A DNA stretch of 43,125 nt, from positions 1 to 43,125 of the forward strand of contig JAISYZ010000010.1 in NCBI GenBank assembly GCA_031269545.1, read 5' to 3'. Shown piece after piece: positions 34,619 through 43,125 of the stretch. The notes beneath the pieces were generated by a model that saw nothing but the letters and a program-made list of their open reading frames with translations, did no database searches and was not told the DNA's origin. The stretch is from Prevotellaceae bacterium (GTDB taxonomy: Bacteria; Bacteroidota; Bacteroidia; Bacteroidales; UBA932). Made by a program: the position numbers and the translations under genes. Positions within the stretch are counted from its first letter, which is position 1; the number at the start of each line of letters is the position of its first letter.

Positions 34619-36508
34619 TCAATACGGTCTGTCGTTTTTGCCTTCGTAGTAGTTTATAAAGGCTTTGTTTACAACTTTATTTCCGCCTGGAGTAGGATAA
34701 TTGCCTGTGAAATACCAGTCGCCTCTGTGTTCGGGACAGGCTGCATGCAAATTATCAACCGATTGAAATACAAGTTGCACTTCGGCTTTGGCATTTTCGG
34801 GCTTCAACATTTGCGCAATTTTAACCGCAATCTGTTCGTCTGTGAAAGGCGAATAAATATCTTTAACATGATTTATAATATCTTCTTTTCTGAGATTTTC
34901 CTGCGCTTTGCAACGTTTGTAAACATCTGCGATTATATGCTCTTTTCCGTTTTCTTTAAGCAATTCGATTGCTGCAAGGAAAGCGCAAAATTCGTTCATT
35001 CGCGACATGTCTATTCCGTAGCAGTCGGGATAACGAATTTGAGGACAAGAGCTTACAACTACAATTTTGCGCGGTTCCAATCTGTCGAGAATACTTATTA
35101 TGCTGCGTTTCAACGTTGTGCCGCGTACAATAGAATCGTCAATAATGACAAGATTATCCTGATTGCGCCGAATCACGCCGTATGTAATGTCGTAAATATG
35201 TTCGACAAGGTTTGTACGCGCTTCGCCTTCGGTGATGAATGTTCGCAATTTGGCATCTTTCACTGCGATTTTCTCGTATCGCGGACGGCGTGTTATTATA
35301 TTCCAGAGTTCATCGTAATTGAGCAGTTTGTGCGACTCTATTATTTGCCGCTGTTTATCGCGCAGCATAAAATCTTCGATGCCTTTCAACATTCCGAAAA
35401 ATGCCGTTTCGGCAGTATTTGGAATAAACGAAAAAACAGTATTGTCCAAATCGTAATCAATGGATTTCAAGATTGAATCGGTAAGCAGTTCGCCAAGTTT
35501 TTTGCGTTCGCGGTAAATTTCCTTATCTGTTCCCCGCGAAAAATAAATGCGCTCGAACGAACACGATTTTTTCTCGCCTGCGGCTATTATCTGTTCTGTC
35601 TTACAATTTCCATCTTTATCTATGATTAAGGCTGCTCCGGGCGGTATTTCGCTTATTCCGTTTGTGCGCACATCAAGAGCCGTTTGCAACACAGGACGTT
35701 CGGATGCAACGGCAATTATTTCGTCGTTGACATAATAAAACGCAGGACGAATTCCGTTAGGATCGCGAATAACAAAAGCATCTCCGTTGCCAATCATTCC
35801 TGCGATAGCGTATCCTCCGTCGAATCGTTTTGTTGCGCGTTTGAGAATATTAACAACGTCAATTTCGGCGGCTGTTCGCTTCGAAATTTCTATTTTCGAC
35901 AGTCCCTGCTGTTTGTACCGCTCGTAAATATTATTGTTTTCTTCGTCGAGATAATATCCAATTTCTTCGAGAATGGTAACGGTGTCGGTAATATCGCGCG
36001 GCTGTTGTCCGATATTCAAAAGTTGATTGTAAATTTCGTCGGTATTTGTGAGATTAAAATTTCCTGCGACAACCAGATTTCTTGAAAGCCAGTTACTTGC
36101 TCGCATTACAGGATGAACGTGGTCGATAGAATTTCCTCCAAAAGTTCCGTAGCGCAAATGTCCGAGATACAGTTCGGCGGCGAAAGGTAAATTTTCTTTT
36201 GCCCATACGGGATTCTCGTCATGTTCCGAATTTATTTTTATAGAATTTGTTATAAAATCAAATACATCGTTCAATGATGATTTGTCGTTTGAACGAGAAC
36301 GGTGGATATAACTTTTCCCGGGTTGCGGATTGAGTTTCAAACTTGCAATTCCTGCTCCATCCTGTCCGCGATTGTGCTGTTTTTCCATCAGCAGGTATAA
36401 TCGCTGAATGCCATAAGTCCAAGTTCCGTATCTTTTTTGATAGTAATCAAGCGGTTTTCGCAATCGTATCAAAGCAATGCCGCATTCGTGTTTTATTTGG
36501 TCGCTCAT
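34619..36508 (-). CDS. purF: Amidophosphoribosyltransferase, extended Bacteroidota form
   Basis: This 629-residue enzyme would transfer ammonia from glutamine to PRPP, the first step of purine synthesis. The class II glutaminase nucleophile is Cys9 in HECGIALIRL, after a short removable leader; RGQDGAGIAS and YLGHLRYGT follow. The phosphoribosyltransferase domain carries the PRPP motif VIIDDSIVRGTTLK around residue 455. It is about 130 residues longer than ordinary PurF, with extra segments near 80 and at the C-terminus, as in the second PurF-like protein of Bacteroidota. It overlaps the SPOR gene by four bases (ATGA). Confidence 0.85.
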   Translation of the reverse strand: MSDQIKHECGIALIRLRKPLDYYQKRYGTWTYGIQRLYLLMEKQHNRGQDGAGIASLKLNPQPGKSYIHRSRSNDKSSLNDVFDFITNSIKINSEHDENPVWAKENLPFAAELYLGHLRYGTFGGNSIDHVHPVMRASNWLSRNLVVAGNFNLTNTDEIYNQLLNIGQQPRDITDTVTILEEIGYYLDEENNNIYERYKQQGLSKIEISKRTAAEIDVVNILKRATKRFDGGYAIAGMIGNGDAFVIRDPNGIRPAFYYVNDEIIAVASERPVLQTALDVRTNGISEIPPGAALIIDKDGNCKTEQIIAAGEKKSCSFERIYFSRGTDKEIYRERKKLGELLTDSILKSIDYDLDNTVFSFIPNTAETAFFGMLKGIEDFMLRDKQRQIIESHKLLNYDELWNIITRRPRYEKIAVKDAKLRTFITEGEARTNLVEHIYDITYGVIRRNQDNLVIIDDSIVRGTTLKRSIISILDRLEPRKIVVVSSCPQIRYPDCYGIDMSRMNEFCAFLAAIELLKENGKEHIIADVYKRCKAQENLRKEDIINHVKDIYSPFTDEQIAVKIAQMLKPENAKAEVQLVFQSVDNLHAACPEHRGDWYFTGNYPTPGGNKVVNKAFINYYEGKNDRPY

Positions 36509-36990
36509 AAAGACGGAAGATTTATTTTTGTTTCATTTATCAGCCATGATTTGGGATAAGTTGCATTTATTTCGCGTTTGAATTTTTCGGCTTGTTCTTT
36601 TGTTCTGAAATCGCCTACATACACGTAAAAATAAGGGTTTTTATATTCCCAATATACGGGAACGTCGGGATATGCAGATTTGAAATTTTGTTTGGTTTGC
36701 AATGCCACGGAGCGAGAATTTTGTTGATTGTCGCGAAATATGCATATACGATATCCTGTTATTTTTTGTGTTTTAAAATTTTCGATACTGTGTAACGACA
36801 AGGCTTCTGCAATATTTTCGCTTTGGTTTATTTTTATTTTGCCTTGCGACGAATTTTCCAGTTCATCAATTATATTTATAAATGTTGAATCTAATTTTAC
36901 AAATATAGAGTCGGTTTCGGATGTCTGCGATTTTGCAGAAAACACAGCGAATATTCCAAATAAGGTCAGTATCAATAATTTATTTTTCAT
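36505..36990 (-). CDS. SPOR-domain secreted protein
   Basis: This 161-residue protein has a signal peptide (MKNKLLILTLFGIFAVFSAKSQ). Its C-terminal half (about 75-155) is a SPOR domain, recognisable by YRICIFRDNQQNSRSVA and PYFYVYVGDFRTKEQAEKF. SPOR domains bind peptidoglycan stripped of stem peptides at division sites, so an envelope location is expected. The longer frame needs a TTG start; the ATG at 36990 was chosen. Its stop overlaps the purF-like start, an odd pairing of an envelope gene with a purine gene. Confidence 0.85.
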   Translation of the reverse strand: MKNKLLILTLFGIFAVFSAKSQTSETDSIFVKLDSTFINIIDELENSSQGKIKINQSENIAEALSLHSIENFKTQKITGYRICIFRDNQQNSRSVALQTKQNFKSAYPDVPVYWEYKNPYFYVYVGDFRTKEQAEKFKREINATYPKSWLINETKINLPSL

Positions 36991-37011
36991 ATACAACGAA
37001 TTATTTTATTT

Positions 37012-37491
37012 TTATTTATTATTTCCAAACGAATTTATAAATGTTTCGAAATCGGCGTTCTTAATTTTTATTTTTTTGCTGAATGTTGTTGTTCCCGCTT
37101 TTATAAATCCGTGCAACGTATAATTTTCGTTTGGCGTATTTTTAAAGTTGAAACCCGAAAATATCATACCAAATGGATCTACAATTTTTCCGTTCAGCAC
37201 AACAGTATGTTTTTCTTTTGTTTTGCTTCCAATTTCAATTCTTTCGTTCAGATTTAATTTTGCAAAGTTATATCCGTTTTTGCGAACATCAATATTTATT
37301 TTTTTCAGCACGAGTTTTTTTGTAGTCGGATTATCAATTTCAACAGGTATGTTGAGTTTGAAATTCGAACCTTTTACAGAATTTATTTTAATATTGTTGC
37401 TGTCTATATTGAGACGCACATTGTCAAAATCGGTACAACCTGCAAATATCAATGCTGCAAAAATGAATATTGTATATTTTAGAATTTGCAT
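37012..37491 (-). CDS. LEA type 2 family lipoprotein
   Basis: This 159-residue protein has a lipoprotein signal (MQILKYTIFIFAALIFAGC). It is followed by one beta-sandwich domain with the LEA14-like pattern (FKLNIPVEIDNPTTKKLVLKKI, with the conserved N-P), a hallmark of late-embryogenesis-abundant type 2 (WHy) domains. The function in bacteria is unknown; an envelope protective role is suggested. It lies 21 bases upstream of the SPOR gene and the two are likely in one operon. A TATTTTTG box at 37506-37513 is a plausible promoter. The ATG at 37491 was preferred over a TTG two codons earlier. Confidence 0.78.
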   Translation of the reverse strand: MQILKYTIFIFAALIFAGCTDFDNVRLNIDSNNIKINSVKGSNFKLNIPVEIDNPTTKKLVLKKINIDVRKNGYNFAKLNLNERIEIGSKTKEKHTVVLNGKIVDPFGMIFSGFNFKNTPNENYTLHGFIKAGTTTFSKKIKIKNADFETFINSFGNNK

Positions 37492-37689
37492 TTTCAAATT
37501 TTGTGCAAAAATACAAAAATAAAAAATAGAAACAATAATCTCTGTTTATATTGTTGTAAAACTTGTTGTGTATTTGGAACAATAAAATACAAAATGACAG
37601 CAAATATGCAATTTACAGATGTCAAAACGCCATATACGCAAAACTTTTTGAACGGTTTTACATTATTGTATTAAGATTATCGTTTATTG

Positions 37690-39081
37690 TTAATCTTCGT
37701 CTGCCGAAAACATTGGATCCCAAGCCGGTAGCCGTATTGGTTTTTGCTTTAATAATTCCAGAATATTTGACGGAACAAACTGTTTTTCAACAACTAAACG
37801 AAACATGTATTCGCTAAACCATTCGTCTGATATTATCAAATTTCCTTTATATCCCGTATCGCCCCAACTGTTTTCGACCATCCATTTTACAATATTGCTA
37901 TTAGCATCAATATCAACGGCAATAAGCGACATTGCATGAGACGAACCGCTTGCAAAAGTCATAATTCGTTGTTTTTTATTCATTCCGAAAGTTGTGCCGA
38001 AAAGCGATTCGTAATCAAAATTGTTCACATCGAGAGTGCCTTTTTCTCTATTCAAAAATTTACCTACATCACAACTGAAATACATTGCTTTGTTGGCTTT
38101 TATGCTGCTTACAGCCATGCTTTTTATTTCGTCTGTCGGAAGATTTATGTACAGCCAATTATGTCCGTCGTACATGTGTCGGTCGAAATCAATTTCGTAA
38201 ACTTTATAATATTCGCGACTCGGATCGTTCATCAACATTACATAATTGTTTATTAAATCGTTTCCAAAAAGTTCGTTATAAAATGAAAGCGGCGTATATT
38301 CTTTGGTTTCAACAATTTTACCTTCGCTGTTTTTGCGCGACCATGTAAATTTTTGTACAGGTTCGCCAAGGTTCAGAGCAAGTATGCGATAAACAGTTCC
38401 CAGCATTTCTATTTTTCTGTTTGTAATGCTTGCAGGTTTTGTATTTTCGGGCATATTGCGCAGTTCGAGTGCAAATTCGCGAAGTTTGAGAGCAAGCAAC
38501 TGCCTCAAGTGCGAAGTGCTGTTGCTTGAATTTGTTTCGGGCATAACATCTTGAGGAACAATTCCGTACTTTGCAACCAAATCGGCTACTCCCGTATATG
38601 TTCCTCCATCTCCTATTGGATTTTTCAAAAGCCATTCAACCATTCTGTCGTCAATCGGTTTTGTTCGCGTATCAATTATTCCCTGTAAAAACAGATTGCT
38701 TTTTTCCAACTGGTCGTAAAAGAAATTATAATTTTGACTTAATTGCAATTCGGGCAAATTGTGCTGTACAATAGCCTGAGCGCGTAAAACATTCAAACCT
38801 GTAAACAACCAGCAACGTCCGCTGCTTTTTTGATTGGTGATACCTTTCGTTGTAACCTTATCGCTGAAATCGCCGTTTAAAGTTGTTCGATGTTCGGCAT
38901 TTTCGGCAAGTTTGTTTATATCGACATTTGCAATTGCATTACGAATTGCCTTGTCGGCAGTTGTATTGGCGTATGTTTTTTTGATTTGCAAAAGATTTTC
39001 GGCGTTGATATTGCCATTTTGCGTTTGTGCATTTGCTTGCATTACAGCAAACAAAATTACGGGGAACAGTATTTTTTTCAT
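37690..39081 (-). CDS. Secreted C1-type aminopeptidase (bleomycin-hydrolase family)
   Basis: This 463-residue papain-like peptidase has a signal peptide (MKKILFPVILFAVMQANAQ), so it is exported, unlike cytosolic PepC. Catalytic residues appear in order: NQKSSGRCWLF (Gln and Cys, around residue 90), GSSHAMSLIAVD (His, around 378) and ENSWGDTGYKG (Asn, around 401). Bleomycin-hydrolase/PepC enzymes form hexamers and trim peptides from the N-terminus. An in-frame ATG at 39111 would add ten residues and spoil the signal start, so 39081 was chosen. Confidence 0.9.
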   Translation of the reverse strand: MKKILFPVILFAVMQANAQTQNGNINAENLLQIKKTYANTTADKAIRNAIANVDINKLAENAEHRTTLNGDFSDKVTTKGITNQKSSGRCWLFTGLNVLRAQAIVQHNLPELQLSQNYNFFYDQLEKSNLFLQGIIDTRTKPIDDRMVEWLLKNPIGDGGTYTGVADLVAKYGIVPQDVMPETNSSNSTSHLRQLLALKLREFALELRNMPENTKPASITNRKIEMLGTVYRILALNLGEPVQKFTWSRKNSEGKIVETKEYTPLSFYNELFGNDLINNYVMLMNDPSREYYKVYEIDFDRHMYDGHNWLYINLPTDEIKSMAVSSIKANKAMYFSCDVGKFLNREKGTLDVNNFDYESLFGTTFGMNKKQRIMTFASGSSHAMSLIAVDIDANSNIVKWMVENSWGDTGYKGNLIISDEWFSEYMFRLVVEKQFVPSNILELLKQKPIRLPAWDPMFSADED

Positions 39082-39167
39082 TATTTTTACATGTTTTATC
39101 TGGTTATACATTTTTGTTAAATATAAGGATTATAAAAATTTGATTTTCAGTTGTAAATAATTTAATT

Positions 39168-39902
39168 TCAGAATATTCTTCGTTTAAGTTCAAAATGCTG
39201 TCCGAGATATTTTTTACGTACTTCCGGATCGTTGCTAAGTTCTTCGGGTGTACCTGCTTTCAGGATGTTACCTTCATACAGCAAATAAGCATGGTCTGTT
39301 ATCGACAAAGTTTCATCAACATTATGATCGGTAATTATTACGCCAATATTTCTGTTTTTTAAATCGGCGACAATTTTCTGAATATCTTCGACAGCAATAG
39401 GATCAACGCCTGCAAAAGGTTCGTCGAGCAAAATAAATTTAGGATCGATAGCAAGAGCGCGAGCAATTTCGCAACGTCGCCGCTCTCCGCCCGAAAGTTG
39501 AATCCCAAAACTTTTACGTACGCGATTCAAGCCAAACTCGTTGAGTAAACGTTCCATTTTTTCTTTTTGCTGTTCTTTTGTAAGATTTGTCATTTCCAAT
39601 ATTGCACGCAGATTATCTTCGACGCTTAACTTGCGAAAAACGGATGCTTCCTGCGACAGATAAGACAATCCGCGTTGTGCGCGTTTATACATTGGCTCGT
39701 TGGTAATTTCGACATTTTCAAGAAAAATACGTCCCGAATTTGGTTTTACCAAACCTACAATCATGTAAAACGAAGTGGTTTTTCCCGCTCCGTTAGGACC
39801 AAGCAAACCGACAATTTCGCCCTGTTCAACTTCAATAGATACGCCATTTACAACAGTGCGAGTTCCATAACGTTTTACCAAATTTTTTGCATATAATTTC
39901 AT
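39168..39902 (-). CDS. lptB: LPS export ABC transporter ATP-binding protein
   Basis: This 244-residue ATPase powers lipopolysaccharide extraction from the inner membrane, together with the LptF/G permeases (not in this window). Walker A is GPNGAGKTT (residues 35-43), the signature is [15 protein letters not shown], and Walker B is [13 protein letters not shown], followed by the switch His in [10 protein letters not shown]. The FAGVDP and [12 protein letters not shown] segments distinguish LptB from other small ATPases. A TATTTTTG box at 39966-39973 may be its promoter. Confidence 0.95.
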   Translation of the reverse strand: MKLYAKNLVKRYGTRTVVNGVSIEVEQGEIVGLLGPNGAGKTTSFYMIVGLVKPNSGRIFLENVEITNEPMYKRAQRGLSYLSQEASVFRKLSVEDNLRAILEMTNLTKEQQKEKMERLLNEFGLNRVRKSFGIQLSGGERRRCEIARALAIDPKFILLDEPFAGVDPIAVEDIQKIVADLKNRNIGVIITDHNVDETLSITDHAYLLYEGNILKAGTPEELSNDPEVRKKYLGQHFELKRRIF

Positions 39903-40075
39903 TTATTTATATTTTTTCAATTTGCATTTATACGTAATTTTTCATGCTTCGTACATAAACGCTTGCAAAAATACACAAATTTTCCATGATTTTATTATTT
40001 TGTCAAAGTAAATATTGAAATATTAAATGTAATCGAAACAAAAAATATCTCAACTGTAAATTAAAAAACGCAATT

Positions 40076-40666
40076 TTAAAAAACATTAAAGTCCTGTTTT
40101 GCAACAAAACGGTAAGGAAGCAATGCATCTTCGGCGGCATAATCGACTCCAATGCGCGGCGTAGCAAAAATGTTTTCGGGCGCAACAATTATTCCTCTGT
40201 CTTCAATCCAAACGGTATCGCCCAAAAGTGAAACGCCAGTAAGCGAAAAATGTAATCCCAGCGCTTTCGACAGTTTTCCCGGTCCGATAAGCAAATCGGC
40301 AGTAAGTTTTTTTCTGTTTGTGCGTTTCAACATTGCGTCTGTTCCGCTCGATGCAACAGCGCCGCGAATCAGTACAGCATGAGGAATATTTGCAACATTG
40401 GTAACAACATTGAAAAGCGAATACATTCCGTAACACAAATAAATATAAGCATGTCCTCCTTCGTAAAACATTATTTCCGTGCGTTTTGTGCTGCGTCCTT
40501 TGTATGCGTGCGATGCTTTGTCGGTAATGCCTGCGTATGCTTCGGTTTCAACAATAATTGCTTCGGCAGGCGTTCCGCCGATATTTGTACAAAGTGTTTT
40601 GCCAAGCAGTTCTCTGCTTATTTGCACAACATCTTCGCGAATATAAAATGATAAATCAAGTTTCAT
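40076..40666 (-). CDS. DNA-3-methyladenine glycosylase (AAG/MPG family)
   Basis: This 196-residue base-excision repair enzyme removes alkylated purines from DNA. The core AAG signature is visible: AIIVETEAYAGITDKASHAY with the catalytic Glu, GRSTKRTEIMF, and YLCYGMYSLFNVVT. The length is normal for the bacterial family. A TAAATTTG box on the minus strand at 40700-40707 may be its promoter. It is followed by lptB after 173 bases. Confidence 0.93.
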   Translation of the reverse strand: MKLDLSFYIREDVVQISRELLGKTLCTNIGGTPAEAIIVETEAYAGITDKASHAYKGRSTKRTEIMFYEGGHAYIYLCYGMYSLFNVVTNVANIPHAVLIRGAVASSGTDAMLKRTNRKKLTADLLIGPGKLSKALGLHFSLTGVSLLGDTVWIEDRGIIVAPENIFATPRIGVDYAAEDALLPYRFVAKQDFNVF

Positions 40667-40683
40667 TATTTGCTAATGCGTAT

Positions 40684-40718
40684 GAATAAAAAAATGGCGC
40701 AAATTTAATTTACGCCAA
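40684..40718 (-). terminator. Intrinsic terminator of the HAD phosphatase gene
   Basis: On the minus strand, TTGGCG and CGCCA form a stem around an A/T-rich loop, followed by seven T. It overlaps the putative promoter box of the glycosylase gene. Confidence 0.6.
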
Positions 40719-40770
40719 ATATAATACTAATTTTTAAAAGGTAAAAAAAACCTTAATTTTTTAATAAATT

Positions 40771-41439
40771 TCAAACAATCCGTATATCCACCAATTTCAA
40801 ACAATCCTCATATCCAAATCCCACAAAATTGTCGATTATCAAATTTGCGTTGCCTGTGGCTTGTATTGATGTGCGCGAATTTGTTGTGGCAAGCGCTACA
40901 ACTTTCATCTTTGCATTTCGTCCTGCTTCGATTCCTGCAAACGAATCTTCAAAAACGACACAATTCTTTATATCCGATTTCAAATCTTCGGCAGCCAGCA
41001 AATAACATTGCGGGTTGGGTTTGGAATGTGTTACACGATTGGCTGTAACAACAGTATCGAACCATGAATGCATGTTAAATTTTTTCATTATTCGTTCCAA
41101 TTTTATATCGTCCGAACTTGTTACAAGTCCTGTTTTTGCGCCTTGCAGCTTCATCTGTTTTATAAAAGTTTCTGCGCCCGCAATTAAAGGACATTCCATT
41201 GCCGATTCAAATTTTACACATTCTTCAACAATCTTATTTTGTTCATCTGTCGAAAATTCATAAAAATATCTGCTCAGTATTTGCGACATTGTTTGTCCTT
41301 TTACTTTACCTGCAAAATTTTTTCCGAGATTATGCAATTCGCCCTGACTGCCCCAAAATTTGTCGTATTGAGGTTCAGAATCAATTATTACTCCGTCCAA
41401 ATCGAATAATAAGGTTAAATGTGAAAAATTATTTTTCAT
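40771..41439 (-). CDS. HAD family phosphatase (beta-phosphoglucomutase-like)
   Basis: This 222-residue cytoplasmic protein has the subfamily IA HAD motifs: LLFDLDGVIIDSEP (residues 11-24), VTSSDDIKLE (motif II), HSKPNPQCY (motif III Lys) and VVFEDSFAGIEAGRNA (motif IV). The cap domain lies between about 25 and 90. Such enzymes dephosphorylate sugar phosphates or act as phosphoglucomutases. It stands alone between the PspC gene and the glycosylase. Confidence 0.87.
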   Translation of the reverse strand: MKNNFSHLTLLFDLDGVIIDSEPQYDKFWGSQGELHNLGKNFAGKVKGQTMSQILSRYFYEFSTDEQNKIVEECVKFESAMECPLIAGAETFIKQMKLQGAKTGLVTSSDDIKLERIMKKFNMHSWFDTVVTANRVTHSKPNPQCYLLAAEDLKSDIKNCVVFEDSFAGIEAGRNAKMKVVALATTNSRTSIQATGNANLIIDNFVGFGYEDCLKLVDIRIV

Positions 41440-41569
41440 TTTTTGCTGTTTTTACCGTTATACATCATTTAAAACGCACAAATTTATTAAATAATCTTTT
41501 AACAGGGAACTTCTAAAAACTATTTTTTGTTAAATTTATGCTTTGCACCGAGCAAAGTATAGATAAAAA

Positions 41570-42982
41570 TCAATGCCTGTTGACAACTGTTGAAGCGGAA
41601 AGATAAATGTAAATATCAACCATTTCCGATGTCCATTTTTTGTATTTGCTAAATTCCATAGGCACAAGCGTTATTGTGGCTGAATCGCTCATAACATAAC
41701 CGTTGGAAATGGTTTTTGCTTTCACTTCTGCTTCGTAGCGAGTTGATGCATTTGCCGATTTTACAATCTTAATGTAAGGTTCGGAAATAGTGTCATTATA
41801 AACATAACGAACATTAGGACAAATAAATAATGACTGACTTAACGGATTTTCATATAAAGATGAATTGTTGAAATTTACAAAAGCAATTTCACAAGGTTTG
41901 ATATTGTCAGGCATTTTGATGTTCAATGTTTTGATATTTTTAAGATTTACATTTTCTTGAATTTCGCGTACAGTTGAATTGTAGCGGTAAAGTTTTGCTG
42001 TCGAAACTGCGACTCCACAGGCAAATATGGCGGCAATTATCCACACAATCATCAAAATGACCATTGCGGGTTTGTCTTTGATTTTGAAGCCCATTAATAC
42101 TTTTATCGACAAATAAATCAATACGCAAACAGGAATAAAAATTAAAATTGCTATTACTAATTTCACAAGAAACGTATTGACTTCGCCGATATAAACATAA
42201 TCGACAAGCGAAATCAGATTTTTGCCGCCGAATAGCGAGCCGCCAAAGAAAAATGCAATTCCTGTTATAAGCAATAAACTGCAAATTACTCCAACTATCG
42301 ACAGGCTTATTCCTGCGCAGATTTGTATTACAAGTCTGAAAAATTTTGTAACAAAATTTCCGAAACCATTATTGTGCGACTTGAAATCGTTGCCGCTTTG
42401 CCGAGCCGATGTGTAGCCATGCATTTCGAGATTTTGACGCGGCGTTTTTGTTCGCGGCATCACTATCCATAAAACTACGTAAACAAATAATACAAAGGGC
42501 ATTCCTAAAAAAAATCTGTCAAACCACAAATGTCTGTCAAACTTTAATGAGATTACCATAAAAACTATAAATACTACTCGAATCCATGCCGCATCCAGAT
42601 TCAAATAGTGTCCTATTCCGCTGCAAACGCCGGCTATAACTTTATTTTCGGTGTCGCGATACAATCGTTTTTTTACAGAATTGTTGACATTTTCAAAGTG
42701 TTTTTTGAATTTATCCGACGAGTTTGCGCTGTCGTCAATATCATTAGGGCTTCCGATGGCGTCAATAATTTCGTCAATGTCTTTTATACTGACTGCCTGA
42801 TCTGTTGACTTTATGCGCAGCGAAAGCAAATCGGCAATTCGCGCTTCAATATCTTCGATGATTTCGTCATCATCGGCAAAATGCGACTGCAATTCGCTTA
42901 TATAAGATTTCAGTTGTTGATATGCGTTTTCGTCAAAATTAAACGCAATGCTGTTTAGGCTTATCTGTACCGTTGTTTTCAT
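41570..42982 (-). CDS. PspC-domain membrane protein
   Basis: This 470-residue protein begins with a short beta/helical region (1-110, MKTTVQISLNSIAFNFDENA, rich in Asp/Glu). The PspC domain (about 112-180) contains RLYRDTENKVIAGVCSGIGHYLNLDAAWIR without gaps relative to the family, and includes its membrane helices. Three further membrane segments and a C-terminal extracytoplasmic domain follow. PspC proteins relay envelope stress. In many Bacteroidota this gene follows a PadR-type regulator; here the upstream neighbour is a transposase end instead. Confidence 0.85.
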   Translation of the reverse strand: MKTTVQISLNSIAFNFDENAYQQLKSYISELQSHFADDDEIIEDIEARIADLLSLRIKSTDQAVSIKDIDEIIDAIGSPNDIDDSANSSDKFKKHFENVNNSVKKRLYRDTENKVIAGVCSGIGHYLNLDAAWIRVVFIVFMVISLKFDRHLWFDRFFLGMPFVLFVYVVLWIVMPRTKTPRQNLEMHGYTSARQSGNDFKSHNNGFGNFVTKFFRLVIQICAGISLSIVGVICSLLLITGIAFFFGGSLFGGKNLISLVDYVYIGEVNTFLVKLVIAILIFIPVCVLIYLSIKVLMGFKIKDKPAMVILMIVWIIAAIFACGVAVSTAKLYRYNSTVREIQENVNLKNIKTLNIKMPDNIKPCEIAFVNFNNSSLYENPLSQSLFICPNVRYVYNDTISEPYIKIVKSANASTRYEAEVKAKTISNGYVMSDSATITLVPMEFSKYKKWTSEMVDIYIYLSASTVVNRH

Positions 42983-43012
42983 TCTTTTTGAAAATTAATT
43001 TTTATAATATGA

Positions 43013-43125
43013 TTACTTAATATTATACCTAAATTGGTTTTTGTATGACACAGCAGCTATTAAAAGTCTGTCAAACAATTGTTCACCAAAATACCTGCGG
43101 TTGAACTTATAACAAAATTCGTGGA
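43013..43125 (-). CDS. IS1595/ISXO2-like transposase, C-terminal end (partial)
   Basis: The minus-strand frame is open from the right edge to a stop at 43013-43015 (36 codons). It contains EFCYKFNRRYFGE and LFDRLLIAAVSY, which resemble the C-terminal signature of IS1595-family (ISXO2-like) transposases, where FxYRFNRR...LFxRLL closes the protein. The rest of the element lies outside the window, so completeness cannot be judged. Confidence 0.65.
   Translation of the reverse strand, partial: HEFCYKFNRRYFGEQLFDRLLIAAVSYKNQFRYNIK

Noticed and set aside
34727..35476. A 249-codon plus-strand ORF opposite the purF-like gene
   Set aside because: It lies wholly inside a clearly recognised enzyme gene on the minus strand, is rich in Cys/Phe/Tyr as typical of antisense frames, and has no promoter.

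Overview
The window reads as a chromosomal segment of a Bacteroidota bacterium, most likely Bacteroidales or a close relative. The evidence is AT-rich DNA, many promoters of the Bacteroidota type (a TTG about 19 bases before TAnnTTTG), weak Shine-Dalgarno sequences, and marker families such as DUF3810, DUF4294, DUF2764 next to a V-type ATPase, FISUMP and an extended purF-like enzyme. Both edges cut genes: the 5' tip of a probable rlmD on the left, and the 3' tip of an IS1595/ISXO2-like transposase on the right.

Layout. 1-3253: the leftward partial gene diverges from DUF3810 and DUF4294 genes, followed by a diacylglycerol-kinase-family gene. 3380-16436: a V-type ATPase operon in the order E, DUF2764, A, B, D, I, K. 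All seven genes look intact, but foreign-looking restriction-modification (R-M) genes sit at three junctions. A|B holds a 42-bp tandem-repeat array, a nuclease-like ORF and an N6-adenine methyltransferase. B|D and I|K each hold a single-chain methyltransferase + Mrr-like nuclease + PKD-like protein, and a 46-residue ORF follows the second of these. 16438-17580: a cobalamin/iron-type binding lipoprotein starts one base after subunit K. 17620-22154 (minus): bactofilin, an S41 peptidase and penicillin-binding protein 1A. 22155-22824: a gene-free stretch with several repeats. 22825-31889: tex, an M64 peptidase, two tRNA-Ser genes, a FISUMP lipoprotein, a POT peptide transporter, a metallophosphoesterase and a YjjG-type nucleotidase. 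31890-32512: no large gene, but two convergent promoters facing one bidirectional terminator. 32513-34464: an MFS transporter and a SIS-domain protein. 34619-42982 (minus): purF-like, SPOR, LEA-type lipoprotein, C1 aminopeptidase, lptB, 3-methyladenine glycosylase, HAD phosphatase and a PspC protein.

The most striking feature is the ATPase operon carrying three separate R-M modules without losing any ATPase gene. The first is flanked by a perfect 38-bp direct repeat of the atpB translation start, so the nuclease ORF begins with the same 11 residues as AtpB. The other two are paralogs with near-identical flanks and different central (target-recognition) segments, which suggests two DNA specificities. 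The AtpK subunit retains the full Na+ ligand set of the Enterococcus hirae enzyme at identical spacing, so this may be a Na+-coupled ATPase. Two further leads are a 93-bp repeat present as two inverted copies 12 kb apart, and the structured small-RNA locus at 32066-32371.
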